DNA of 48,995 bases from Halothiobacillaceae bacterium (GTDB taxonomy: Bacteria; Pseudomonadota; Gammaproteobacteria; Halothiobacillales; Halothiobacillaceae), in the NCBI GenBank assembly GCA_016938615.1, contig JAFGUH010000132.1:1-48995 (forward strand), given 5' to 3'. The notes under the pieces are model-generated. The model ran no database searches, was not told where the DNA came from, and saw only the letters and a program-made list of their open reading frames with translations. Of this stretch, positions 8,598 to 17,234 are shown one piece after another (position 1 is the stretch's first letter; every line of letters begins with the position of its first letter). The translations under genes were made by a program, and so were the position numbers.

Positions 8598-8692
8598 GAT
8601 CTCAAGCGCACCGCTCCCCCGACCCCCACACGACCTTCGCGATTCTCGCGACCCGCATCGCAGCAAACAGCACGCACACCACCTGTTATTGC

Positions 8693-8711
8693 ATACGAGA
8701 ACGGTTATCAT
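8693..8711 (+). promoter_or_regulatory. candidate iron-regulatory operator of the receptor
   Basis: The sequence ATACGAGAACGGTTATCAT, 66 bases before the receptor ATG, matches the motif upstream of tonB (on minus, ATTACGAATCGTTACCAT) at most positions and resembles one before exbB. Its right half looks like a weak Fur half-site (GGTTATCAT). A shared iron-dependent repressor is likely from context, but the match to the Fur consensus is poor. Confidence 0.35.
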
Positions 8712-8777
8712 GTAGATTACTGCCTGCGACATGGGTCGCGCCCCGTTTCAATACAGAATCCTTGAGATCGTTCGCTT

Positions 8778-10964
8778 ATGAAGCCTCCATACCCGGCCTG
8801 CGCCTCGCCGGTAGCCATTGCCGTGCGCCGCGCCTTGACCCTGTCCCTCCCGTGCTTTCTCGCCTTCGGGGCCAACGCCCACGCCGAGGAAACGACCTCG
8901 GAGCCGACCGTGCTCGACTCGGTCATTGTCGAGGCCGGCAACCTGAATCGACCCTCCGAGGAAACCGGTCAATACCGCCCCCCCGCCTCGCAAACCGCGA
9001 CGGGCCTGACGCTATCGGCGCAGGAAACACCGCAATCCCTCTCGGTAGTCACCCATCAGCAAATGGAAGATTTTGGGCTCGACGACGCCAACAGTGCGCT
9101 CGAAACCACACCGGGCGTCACCGTAGAGCAACCGGAAACCGACCGTACCTATTACACGTCTCGCGGCTTTACCATCCAGCGCTTCCAGATCGACGGCGTC
9201 GGCGCCCCCCTGCCCTACGACAACGTCCAGGGCGATATCGACACCGCCGTCTACGACCGCATCGAGGTGGTCCGCGGTGCCAATGGCCTGATGTCCGGCA
9301 GCGGCACGCCGTCGGCGACCGTCAACTTCATCCGCAAGCGACCCACCGCCGAGACGCAGGCCTCGGCCAGCGTCTCGGCCGGGTCGTGGGATCAACGCCG
9401 GATCGAGGGTGACGTCTCGGGCCCGCTGTTCGGAACCGACCGGGTGCGCGGACGTCTGGTCGTCGCTGCCGAAGAGGGCGATTCCTATCTTGACCGCCAT
9501 CACCGCGAAAGGCAGGTGGTCTATGGCGTAGTCGAGGCGGATCTCACCGACACCACCCTGCTGACCGCCGGTCACACCTGGCAGAACAACGACACCGACA
9601 GCCCGCTCTGGGGCGCCTTGCCGATGTACTACGGCGATGGCACGCCAACCAACTACGATCGCTCGGCCAGCTCCTCGCCCGAGTGGAGCTACTGGGACAA
9701 CCAGGATCATCGCAGCTTCGTCGAGTTGCAGCAGTTTTTGCCCGGTGGCTGGGAAGCGACCCTGACGGGCACCCACCTTGACGCCGACTCCGACAGCGAA
9801 ATCTTCTATCTCTACGACCCCAATCAGCAATTGCGCCGCGGCACGACCGAAGACCTGTCCATCATCATGGACAACTACCGGTACGAGAACGAACAGTGGA
9901 TCGCCGATGCCCAGGCCAAGGGCCCGTTCGATCTGTTCGGTCGCGAGCACGAGGCCATGGTCGGCGTGAACTGGAGTCGATCGCGCATTACCGATCACTC
10001 CGCGCGTCTCTACCGGACAAGCGACATCGACGTGCCGCTCGACCAGTGGGACGGCAACTACCCGCGCCCGACCTTCGGCCCCTCCGACGGCGGCAGTGAC
10101 TTCACCCAGGAGGAAAGCTCGATCTATGGCGCGACCCGCCTGAGCCTGACCGACCGGACAACCGCCATCCTAGGCGCGCGAGCCACCTGGCTGGAGAACA
10201 GCGGCGTGAGCTACACCGTGGCACGCGAAAGCGAGTACGACGCCGAGATCGTCCCCTACGCCGGCCTGGTCTACGACCTGACGGACACGCTCTCGGCCTA
10301 CGCGAGCTACACCGAGATCTTCGAGCCGCAGAACGAGGTGACACAGGACTACCAGTCATTGCCGCCGATCGAGGGGCGCAGCTACGAGGTCGGTCTCAAG
10401 GCCGCCCTGTTCGACGAGCGCGTGGATGCCACCGCCGCCGTGTTCCGCACCGAGCAAAACAACACGGCCACCTTTGCAGGCACCTTCGCCGATCCCCGCC
10501 CCGGGTACTTCAACTTCTACGAGGCGAGCGGCGGGTTGACCAGCGAGGGCGTCGAACTCACGTTGGCCGGCGAGATCCTGCCGGGCTGGCGGGCGAGTGG
10601 CGGCTACACCTACCTCCAGATCGAGGACAGCGACGGCGAACGTGCCCGCACGTTCATTCCCGAACAGATGCTGCGCGCTCAGACCACCTACCAGCTGCCG
10701 TTCTGGCCGCAGATGACCGTCGGCGGCCAGGTCCGCTGGCAGAGCGAAACCTTCCGCGATCAGCAATACAACGACGGTCAGACGCGTCAGGAAAGCTACC
10801 TCATCACCGATCTGATGGCCCGTTACGAGTTCACGAAGAACCTGAGCGCCTCGCTCAACGTCAACAACGTCGGCAACGAGAAGTACCTCAACAGCCTCGA
10901 GTACGACCAGTCGTTCTACGGCGAGCCGCGGAACGTCATGTTGAGCCTCGACTGGCGCTACTGA
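8778..10964 (+). CDS. TonB-dependent ferric-siderophore receptor (FhuE/FpvA-type)
   Basis: 728-aa outer-membrane receptor. A signal peptide (about 1-36, ending ANAHA) is followed by the acidic TonB-box region (TVLDSVIVEAG). The plug domain contains SAQETPQSLSVVT and YDRIEVVRGANGLMSGSG, features of the TonB-siderophore receptor family for hydroxamate and mixed siderophores. The 22-strand barrel ends in SLDWRY with a C-terminal aromatic residue, as expected for BAM insertion. It takes up ferric siderophore using energy from TonB/ExbB/ExbD, encoded by the facing operon. The receptor is monocistronic, ending at a strong terminator. The exact siderophore cannot be read from sequence. Confidence 0.92.
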   Translation: MKPPYPACASPVAIAVRRALTLSLPCFLAFGANAHAEETTSEPTVLDSVIVEAGNLNRPSEETGQYRPPASQTATGLTLSAQETPQSLSVVTHQQMEDFGLDDANSALETTPGVTVEQPETDRTYYTSRGFTIQRFQIDGVGAPLPYDNVQGDIDTAVYDRIEVVRGANGLMSGSGTPSATVNFIRKRPTAETQASASVSAGSWDQRRIEGDVSGPLFGTDRVRGRLVVAAEEGDSYLDRHHRERQVVYGVVEADLTDTTLLTAGHTWQNNDTDSPLWGALPMYYGDGTPTNYDRSASSSPEWSYWDNQDHRSFVELQQFLPGGWEATLTGTHLDADSDSEIFYLYDPNQQLRRGTTEDLSIIMDNYRYENEQWIADAQAKGPFDLFGREHEAMVGVNWSRSRITDHSARLYRTSDIDVPLDQWDGNYPRPTFGPSDGGSDFTQEESSIYGATRLSLTDRTTAILGARATWLENSGVSYTVARESEYDAEIVPYAGLVYDLTDTLSAYASYTEIFEPQNEVTQDYQSLPPIEGRSYEVGLKAALFDERVDATAAVFRTEQNNTATFAGTFADPRPGYFNFYEASGGLTSEGVELTLAGEILPGWRASGGYTYLQIEDSDGERARTFIPEQMLRAQTTYQLPFWPQMTVGGQVRWQSETFRDQQYNDGQTRQESYLITDLMARYEFTKNLSASLNVNNVGNEKYLNSLEYDQSFYGEPRNVMLSLDWRY

Positions 10965-11005
10965 GCCGACAGCGAGGCCCCGTCTCGCCCCATTCGCCTC
11001 AGCCA

Positions 11006-11026
11006 CCCCGCCTCGGCGGGGTTTTT
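11006..11026 (+). terminator. rho-independent terminator after the receptor gene
   Basis: CCCCGCC and GGCGGGG form a 7-bp GC stem with a very short loop, followed by five T residues, about 40 bases after the receptor stop. Confidence 0.88.
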
Positions 11027-11324
11027 CTTGGCCAGCGCCATCGCAGGGCCACGAACCGGAAACCGAAACGGACCATCTGCAGCCGGTTCCATCTCGAAAT
11101 CGGGCGTGCGTGGTTCAGACCCCTGGTTCGGGGTCGGGGTCGGGGCCAGAGTCGGGGACGGAGGCGGACATCTCGGGCAGAAACACCCATATCGCCGCCT
11201 CGCTTGCGATGAAAAGTCGGCGACGGAGGCCGGCGATCGCGAGACGAGTGACCCGGTCCTATCTCGCCGATCTCCACTGGAGGCGCCGGGCAGGTTGTAT
11301 CGAACCCACCACCTCGGGCGCCGA
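11027..11324. other. intergenic region between receptor and fhuB 3' ends
   Basis: No gene supported. It contains a G-rich stretch at about 11125-11157 built from repeats of GGGTCG/GGTCGG, and no second clear terminator for the minus-strand fhu operon. Open frames crossing it are shadows that continue antisense to fhuB. Confidence 0.5.
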
Positions 11325-13322
11325 CTACAAGCGCCGCAACGCCCAGAGAAAGTAGGTGCCGCCGATCAGGGACGCGACCAGGCCGGCCGGGATCTCGTTC
11401 GGAAACTGGATCTGGCGACCGATCCAGTCGGCCAGAATCATCAACACGGCACCGATCAGGGCCGCCCCGATCAGGTGATCACGGGCCCTCGACAGGCCGA
11501 GGAGGCGGGCCATGTGAGGTGCAAGCAGACCCACGAAGGACAGGGGACCGATGACGAGCGTCGCCGCCGCCGTGAACACGGCCGAGACCCCGAGCACCGC
11601 CAGTCGCCCACCCGCGATGGGCACGCCGAGCGCGCGGCTGATCGGGGCCCCGAGCGGCAGCAGGTCGAGCCAACGCGAAAGCAGCAACACGCCGCCTGCG
11701 GCGATCGCACCGAAACACAACACGGCAATCGCCTGGCCGGTCCCGACGAAGTAGGTCGAGCCGGACAGCCAGGCGACAATCTGCTGACCTCGCGGATCGC
11801 TGCCCGCCAGCACCACCGCGCGCACCGCTTCGGCCAGCGCGGTGATCGCAACGCCCGTGAGCAGCAGACGCTCGGGCAGAAAGCCGCTGCGGGCGTTGAG
11901 GGCGATCAGGACCGTCAACGCCGCCAGGCCACCGGCCACGCCCAGCAACAGGAGCAACGGCAGGCTCACGCCGGGAATCAGCACGATGCCGAGCAACAGA
12001 AAAATCGTCACCCCGCCGCTGATGCCGAGCACCTCGGGACTCGCCATCGGGTTGCCCGTCAGGCGTTGCAGGGCCGTGCCGGCAACCGCCAACAGGACCC
12101 CGGCACCGGCCGCGGCGAGCAGGCGGGGCAAACGCCATTCCCAGACCGGGGCGGTGCCACTCCACCAGTCCCACTCCCCGGCCACATGACCGCTGAACAG
12201 CGCCGCCAGCGCGACGGGGAGCAGCGCCACCGCCATCCAGGTCAAACGCCGTCGGGGGCGATCGGTTCGCGGCCAACGCGTCTCCCCACTACCCGGCGCG
12301 GTCGCCTCCAGGCGCAGCCGCGGGATCAGCCACAACAGCAGGGGGGCCCCGAGAGCGGCGGTCATCGCCCCCGTCGGGATCAGGGTTGGCAGCCAGGCAT
12401 CGACGGATTGCAGCAGCAGATCGGTCACGGCCAACAACAGCGCCCCGATCACCGGTGCCCAGACCAGTCGAGAGCCGAGACGCTTGGCACCCAGCAGGCG
12501 GGCGATGTTCGGTGCAGCCAGACCGATAAACCCGATCAGCCCGACCACGCTGACCACCGTACCGGTCAGGAACACCGCCGTGGCGAGGGCCGCCAGGCGC
12601 AGACCGGCAAGGTTGACCCCCAGGCTGCGCCCACTGGCATCGTCGAGTTCAAGCACGCGTAACGGGCGCAACAGCAGGGCCGCGATCATCAGGCCCGCCA
12701 GCAATCGCGGCCACAGAAAGGCCGCGTCCTGCCAGCCGTCCTGGGCGAGCGATCCCGCGCCCCAGATCAGCAACCCCTGCAGGGTTTCCTGATTGAACAA
12801 GAGCAGCACCATCGCCACGGCGCCGAGGTAGAGGTTCACGACCAGACCGGCCAGCACGACCACCAAGGGCGAGAGCGCCTGGCGCCAGGACAGGATGAAT
12901 ACCAGCCCCATCGCGACCGCGCCGCCCGCGAGTGCCACCCATTCCGGACCGATGCGCATCAGGGCCGGGGCGAACAGGCTTGCTGCCATCAACGCGAGGT
13001 TCGCGCCACCGGCCACCCCCAGGGTGGTGGGCGATGCCAGCGGGTTGCGCAGCACCTGTTGCATCAGGACACCGGCAAGGGCGAGACCCGCGCCGGCAAT
13101 CAACGCGGTGGCCAATCGGGGCCACCAGGTCAGGGCGATCCGCCAATCCTGGTCGCCACCCCCCTGCGCGTCCAGCCACGGGAACCAGCCGACGAGAGCA
13201 AATCCGCCTGTCATACCGTGGAGCTCCCAGCCCATCAACGCCAGGAGGATAACCAGTAGCAATACGCTTGCCCGCGCCGGGGATGCCACACGGCCCTCAC
13301 CCGGCGACTCTTCATTGATCAT
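11325..13322 (-). CDS. fhuB: Fe(3+)-siderophore ABC transporter permease, double-length FhuB type
   Basis: 665-aa inner-membrane permease made of two tandem FecCD/BtuC-like halves, as in FhuB. Each half has about ten hydrophobic helices and the conserved pattern RLATALIAGAGLALAG (first half) or RLLAAAGAGVLLAVAG (second), followed by NPLASPTTLG or NPMASPEVLG. Each also has a coupling segment (GFIGLAAPNIARLL; FVGLLAPHMARLL) that contacts the ATPase. It imports ferric siderophore from FhuD into the cytoplasm. The ATG at 13322 overlaps the fhuD stop by 11 bases, and an upstream frame extension lies inside fhuD. It is the last gene of the operon. Confidence 0.93.
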   Translation of the reverse strand: MINEESPGEGRVASPARASVLLLVILLALMGWELHGMTGGFALVGWFPWLDAQGGGDQDWRIALTWWPRLATALIAGAGLALAGVLMQQVLRNPLASPTTLGVAGGANLALMAASLFAPALMRIGPEWVALAGGAVAMGLVFILSWRQALSPLVVVLAGLVVNLYLGAVAMVLLLFNQETLQGLLIWGAGSLAQDGWQDAAFLWPRLLAGLMIAALLLRPLRVLELDDASGRSLGVNLAGLRLAALATAVFLTGTVVSVVGLIGFIGLAAPNIARLLGAKRLGSRLVWAPVIGALLLAVTDLLLQSVDAWLPTLIPTGAMTAALGAPLLLWLIPRLRLEATAPGSGETRWPRTDRPRRRLTWMAVALLPVALAALFSGHVAGEWDWWSGTAPVWEWRLPRLLAAAGAGVLLAVAGTALQRLTGNPMASPEVLGISGGVTIFLLLGIVLIPGVSLPLLLLLGVAGGLAALTVLIALNARSGFLPERLLLTGVAITALAEAVRAVVLAGSDPRGQQIVAWLSGSTYFVGTGQAIAVLCFGAIAAGGVLLLSRWLDLLPLGAPISRALGVPIAGGRLAVLGVSAVFTAAATLVIGPLSFVGLLAPHMARLLGLSRARDHLIGAALIGAVLMILADWIGRQIQFPNEIPAGLVASLIGGTYFLWALRRL

Positions 13323-14292
13323 CGAGCGCCTCCACCAACTGTTCGGCAAAGCGGCTCGCTGAAGGCAGCGCACCGAAACTCCAGACTGGATCGATCTCGA
13401 TCACGCTCGCCCTCGATTGCGCGATCAGACGATTCCAGAGCGCACTCTCGGCCAAAGAACGACGCACACCGACCGGATAAGGACGCACGACCACCAGACG
13501 ACCGTCGAGGCCGGCTAACGCCTCAAGCCCGACAAGCGCGAATCCCCAGCGATTGGTCTCTCCCGTCCAAGCGTTGTGCAATCCCAGACGATTCATGACG
13601 GCGTGATACAGACCGTTCTCCCCGAACACCCGCACATGGCGGGCATCCATGAACTGCACCACGATCAAGGGCGGTGCGCCTTTGGACAGGCGCGCCTTCA
13701 GACGATCGATTCGCGCCTCGGTCTGAGAGATCAGGGTCTCGGCCTGCGCTTGACGGTCGGCGAACGCGCCCAATTCGCGCGTCACGCGGCGGATCGCCGG
13801 CCAGGTCTCGACGTCGGGGCCGTACAAGTGAAAGGTCGTGACCGGCGCCACCGTCTCCAGGCGCGGCGCAAGACTCGCGAACATCGGCGACAGGGCGATC
13901 CGATCCGGGCCAAGCCCGACCAGTTGCTCCATGTTGGGCTGGGCGCGGAGGCCGAGATCGAGAACCGAGTCCGGCACCGGCGGTTTGCCCACCCAGGCCG
14001 TGTAGCCATCGATCTGCGCGAGCCCGACCAGCCGGGCATCCAGGGCGATCAGGGTTTCGGCAATAGTCCAGTCGAGAGTGGCGATCCGTGGCCCCCGCTC
14101 GTGCTGGCCACCGCGATCTTTCTCATGCGGGGCATCGCGTGGGTCGCCACTCGAGGTCGCCGGGGCAGCCAGGACGATCGCCAGGGGAGTCGTCAGGAAC
14201 ATCGCCGGAGCCATCGCCAGAAGAATGGCGGCAAGCCTCGCCAGCACGCCCCGACGACGGCGAGCCGGGCCGAGAAAACCGAACCCCGTCAT
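13312..14292 (-). CDS. fhuD: periplasmic iron-siderophore binding protein, FhuD type
   Basis: 326 aa. An N-terminal signal (basic RRRR near residues 11-14, then a hydrophobic core up to about residue 43) precedes a TroA/FhuD-fold binding domain. RIATLDWTIAETLIALDA and the long central helix (about residues 185-225) are typical of class III binding proteins. It delivers ferric hydroxamate to FhuB. Gene spacing is tight: four bases after fhuC, and an 11-base overlap into fhuB, so translation is probably coupled. The signal region is longer than usual (about 45 residues), and the Arg run could make it a Tat substrate, as seen for some FhuD proteins. Confidence 0.9.
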   Translation of the reverse strand: MTGFGFLGPARRRRGVLARLAAILLAMAPAMFLTTPLAIVLAAPATSSGDPRDAPHEKDRGGQHERGPRIATLDWTIAETLIALDARLVGLAQIDGYTAWVGKPPVPDSVLDLGLRAQPNMEQLVGLGPDRIALSPMFASLAPRLETVAPVTTFHLYGPDVETWPAIRRVTRELGAFADRQAQAETLISQTEARIDRLKARLSKGAPPLIVVQFMDARHVRVFGENGLYHAVMNRLGLHNAWTGETNRWGFALVGLEALAGLDGRLVVVRPYPVGVRRSLAESALWNRLIAQSRASVIEIDPVWSFGALPSASRFAEQLVEALDDQ

Positions 14293-14296
14293 GAAT

Positions 14297-15064
14297 TCAG
14301 TCGACGACGGCGATCGGCCGGGACTGGCCGGGTGGCACGATCACCTGCATCGAGACCCCGTAGATCGATCGCAACGTGGCGCTGTCCATCAATGCCTCGG
14401 GTGTGCCGCGCACCAGCAGGCGGCCACTGTGCATCGCGATCAATTCGTCGGCGTAGCGGGAGGCCATGTTGATATCGTGCAGCACGATCACGACACTCAG
14501 GCCCAGCTCGTGCGAGAGCTGCCGGATCCGACGCAGCACGTCGACCTGATGAGCGATGTCGAGCGCGGACAAGGGTTCGTCGAGCAGCAGGAAATCGCTT
14601 TCCTGCGCCAGCAGCATCGCGAACCAGACGCGTTGGCGTTCCCCGCCGGAAAGCGTCTCGACCCGGCGATCGGCGAACTCGCTCGTCTGCGTCATCGCCA
14701 TCGCGTGCTGGACCTGGCGCCGATCCTCGACCGTGGTGCGTCCAAGCAGTCCCTGCCACGGATAGCGGCCGAATCCGACCAGCTCGCGCGCGGTGAGGTG
14801 CCCCGCGGCGGGCGGATGTTGCGGCAGATAGGCGACACGGCGAGCAAAGTCTCGGGCCGACCAGTCGGGCAACGCCGTTCCATCGAAATGCAGCTGCCCC
14901 GACGTCGGCATCGTTTGGCGGGCCAGGAGCTTGAGCAACGTCGATTTGCCGGAACCGTTGTGCCCTACCAGGGCGTAGACACGCCCCGGTTCGAGGCAAA
15001 GGTCGACCGGATCGAGCAACCGCGTGCCGTTGATCGAGAACGTGACGCGCTGCAACTGGAACAT
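14297..15064 (-). CDS. fhuC: Fe(3+)-siderophore ABC transporter ATPase FhuC
   Basis: 255-aa ABC ATPase. Walker A is GHNGSGKS, the Q-loop is AYLPQH, the signature is LSGGERQR, Walker B is FLLLDEP, and the switch His is in VLHDIN. The region YPWQGLLGR is characteristic of FhuC/FecE-type ATPases. It powers FhuB. The ATG at 15064 overlaps the fhuF stop by one base (TGATG), so coupling is likely. The open frame continues about 66 codons upstream within fhuF but MFQLQRVTF is the natural N-terminus. Confidence 0.94.
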   Translation of the reverse strand: MFQLQRVTFSINGTRLLDPVDLCLEPGRVYALVGHNGSGKSTLLKLLARQTMPTSGQLHFDGTALPDWSARDFARRVAYLPQHPPAAGHLTARELVGFGRYPWQGLLGRTTVEDRRQVQHAMAMTQTSEFADRRVETLSGGERQRVWFAMLLAQESDFLLLDEPLSALDIAHQVDVLRRIRQLSHELGLSVVIVLHDINMASRYADELIAMHSGRLLVRGTPEALMDSATLRSIYGVSMQVIVPPGQSRPIAVVD

Positions 15065-15969
15065 CAGGCCATCCCCGGGGCGAGGCGCGCGACCTCCGGG
15101 CCTGCGGTCCCACTTGCCTGCGCGTCGCGCTGCCGGCAGTTCAACGGGCAATTGGCACAGGTGGCCGTCGCGGGTAACAGGTAACGGATGCAGCAGACGC
15201 GCCGCAGACGCGCGATCTCCCCTTGCCCCGTGGGCACGGAGCGATAGCGCACGGGGCGCCACAGCGGGTTGCGCTCGCCGCTTGGCAGGTGGCGGCGGTC
15301 GAGAAAGGCAAAGGAATCGCGCTGGGCCTCAAGCGTGATCGCGGGGTGCTGTGCCATCTCGCCGACAAGGTACTCGACGACGTTACCGGCATTGCTCCAG
15401 AACACGTTCCGTGAAGCCCCGCTCTCGCGGGCGAGCGTCTCGATCACGGGTGCTAACAGGCCAGTCATCAGCCGCTCCAGGCCTTCACCGACCGAGACAG
15501 ACGCCCCGATGACCGCCGGCGAGCGCAGCCACAATCGCTCTGGTCGGGCATCCGAATCCAACACCACGCCGATCGCCGATCGCTCGCCCGTCCAGCCACG
15601 CCCTTCGGTCATCAACAGGCCGATAAACGTCGGCAGAACGGCGTTGTAAAGCCATTTGGACCAAATCGAGGCGACCGCTCGACGATCGCCACCCGGGTAG
15701 GTGCGGGCAAATCGACGCTGCCGCTCGGCCAGGAACGCCGGATCGCTTAACGTGGCGAGGTCCGGCGCATGGCGATCAGGGCGATCAGGGCGGGGCTGCC
15801 CCAGCGCCGGCTGTGTCACGGCCTCCAAAGGGCCGGCAAAAACCGCGAACAGGGACGGGCTGTCCGCCTTGGGGGCGGGCAACGCCTCGGGGTCAAAATG
15901 CGGCCAGGTGACGGTCGATACGTCGGGGTAGCGCATTGGCTTGATCCGGTCTCGTCTCACCGTCGTCAT
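15064..15969 (-). CDS. fhuF: siderophore-iron reductase FhuF
   Basis: 301-aa cytoplasmic 2Fe-2S protein that reduces imported ferric hydroxamate so that iron is released. The C-terminus carries the family's unusual cluster motif, C-C followed by ten residues and C-x2-C (RVCCIRYLL to CANCPLNC). The middle contains the ferric-reductase-like region. The ATG forms an ATGA overlap with the exbD stop, and the stop overlaps fhuC by one base, placing it in the middle of the transport operon. Confidence 0.92.
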   Translation of the reverse strand: MTTVRRDRIKPMRYPDVSTVTWPHFDPEALPAPKADSPSLFAVFAGPLEAVTQPALGQPRPDRPDRHAPDLATLSDPAFLAERQRRFARTYPGGDRRAVASIWSKWLYNAVLPTFIGLLMTEGRGWTGERSAIGVVLDSDARPERLWLRSPAVIGASVSVGEGLERLMTGLLAPVIETLARESGASRNVFWSNAGNVVEYLVGEMAQHPAITLEAQRDSFAFLDRRHLPSGERNPLWRPVRYRSVPTGQGEIARLRRVCCIRYLLPATATCANCPLNCRQRDAQASGTAGPEVARLAPGMA

Positions 15970-16373
15970 TCCGGGCGCGAAACAAAGCCGAGACGTTCGA
16001 CGCCTGCCTGGCGCGACGTGGCCATCGTTTCGGCGACTCGACCGTAGGGCGTCGACTCGTCGGCGCGCAGGTAGACCACGAGTTCCGGCGTCTCGTTGAG
16101 GGCGTTTCGCAGGCGGGCGGCAAGGTGGTCCGGGTCGATCGGCTTGTCGTTGACGTAGAGCCGGCCGGCTTCGTCCAGCGCCACCGTGAGGCTATCGGCC
16201 GTTTCGGCCTGCGGACTGGCATTCGCTGTCGGCAACTTGACGTTGACCGAGTGCGTGATGACCGGCGCGGTCACGATGAACACCACCAGCAGCACCAGCA
16301 TGACGTCGACGAGCGGGATGATATTCATCTCCGCCATCGGTTCGCGTTGATCGCCGAGTCGACCGAAGGCCAT
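15966..16373 (-). CDS. exbD: biopolymer transport protein ExbD
   Basis: 135 aa. One N-terminal transmembrane helix follows the signature MAEMNIIPLVDVMLVLLVVF, whose Asp is the proton-carrying residue in ExbD/TolR. The periplasmic domain has the expected end VERLGFVSRP. Part of the ExbB5-ExbD2 motor that energises TonB. One base separates it from the exbB stop. A longer frame upstream lies inside exbB and is rejected. Confidence 0.93.
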   Translation of the reverse strand: MAFGRLGDQREPMAEMNIIPLVDVMLVLLVVFIVTAPVITHSVNVKLPTANASPQAETADSLTVALDEAGRLYVNDKPIDPDHLAARLRNALNETPELVVYLRADESTPYGRVAETMATSRQAGVERLGFVSRPE

Positions 16374-16374
16374 G

Positions 16375-17124
16375 TCAGGCTTCCACCGCTGTGGCCACGA
16401 CAGGCTCTGCCCTCTCGTTACGATGTCCGCCACCAGCCCATTGACCAAGGGCCGGGTCGTGCATCAACAGGGCATGCACATCGTGGGCGTTTGCTTCGAG
16501 CACCTGCGCGTAAAGACGATGCCCGCGGTTGTAGAGGTTGTAGAAGAGCACCGCGGGAATGGCGGCCGCGAGGCCCGCGGCCGTCGCGACCAGCGCCTCG
16601 CCCAGCGGGCCGGCAACCAGGTTCATGGTGACGTTGTCGGCTGCCGCGAGTTCGAGTAGCGCCCCGTGGATGCCCCATACGGTGCCGAACAACCCCACGA
16701 AAGGCGCAAGCGAACCCACACTCGCAAACAACGTCTGCCCAGCCTGAACCCGCGCCTCCTGGCGATCGAGCGCCTGACGGATCCCACGAATCAATGCCTC
16801 ATCCAGGCGTTGGTTGTCCGCATGACTGCCATCCCAACGGCCACGAAACGCCCGCGCGGCGTCGAGCCCCGCCTGGGCGATGGCCGCGACCGGGTCGGTA
16901 CGTCCCTGCAGGCGACGCGCGAGGTTGAGCGCCGAGCGTGATTCGACGATCTCCCGCTGCGAAACACGGCTCGCGCGGGCGCGTTCGAGCCAGGCCACCA
17001 GCTTGGCCACGGCGACGGCCCAGGTGGCGAGTGACATCAAGGCAAGAATAACGAACACCGCAACCAAAACGGCATCGCCGTGCTCGAAAACGCTGAACAG
17101 ATCCACGGCGGTTTCCTCCATCAT
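16375..17124 (-). CDS. exbB: biopolymer transport protein ExbB (MotA/TolQ/ExbB proton channel)
   Basis: About 249 aa with three predicted helices: about 18-45, 130-155 and 170-200. The conserved region ASVGSLAPFVGLFGTVWG and the helix with EALVATAAGLAAAIPAVLFYN mark the MotA/TolQ/ExbB channel. Two adjacent ATG codons (17124 and 17121) are both possible starts. It begins a compact run exbB-exbD-fhuF-fhuC-fhuD-fhuB, 110 bases after tonB. Confidence 0.93.
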   Translation of the reverse strand: MMEETAVDLFSVFEHGDAVLVAVFVILALMSLATWAVAVAKLVAWLERARASRVSQREIVESRSALNLARRLQGRTDPVAAIAQAGLDAARAFRGRWDGSHADNQRLDEALIRGIRQALDRQEARVQAGQTLFASVGSLAPFVGLFGTVWGIHGALLELAAADNVTMNLVAGPLGEALVATAAGLAAAIPAVLFYNLYNRGHRLYAQVLEANAHDVHALLMHDPALGQWAGGGHRNERAEPVVATAVEA

Positions 17125-17156
17125 CTCGGGAACCGCGAGCTTATTTGATCACGGTT

Positions 17157-17177
17157 CATAACGCAAACCGTTCGTAT
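17157..17177 (-). promoter_or_regulatory. putative exbB promoter/operator
   Basis: The minus strand has ATACGAACGGTTTGCGTTATG, related to the receptor and tonB motifs in its first 12 bases. TTGCGT here is followed after 17 bases by TAAGCT, a plausible -35/-10 pair for a second promoter inside the operon. The match is weak. Confidence 0.3.
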
Positions 17178-17234
17178 TTACTTTCCATGATCGGCGCACC
17201 GAGCGGGCAAAGCGAACCGCCTTTCCCCGGAAGA

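Larger units (their letters stand above)
8346..8777. other. 432-bp regulatory intergenic region before the siderophore receptor
   Basis: No convincing gene on either strand. It holds the 10-bp phased repeat at 8558-8597, a weak GGGCG/CGCCC hairpin shortly after msrA (about 8388-8402), an AT-richer segment at 8685-8720, and a candidate iron-regulatory motif at 8693-8711. A loose promoter (TTGCAT, 18 bases, TAGATT) can be drawn through that motif. Confidence 0.5.

Noticed and set aside
11125-11157. G-rich GGGTCG repeats as a G-quadruplex or regulatory element
   Set aside because: Several short G runs exist, but no strand-specific context or partner gene supports a function.
11028-12662. 544-codon plus-strand open frame
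   Set aside because: It is antisense to the well-supported fhuB gene. Its translation is rich in Arg, Gln, His and Gly with no domain, as expected from the third frame of a GC-rich gene.
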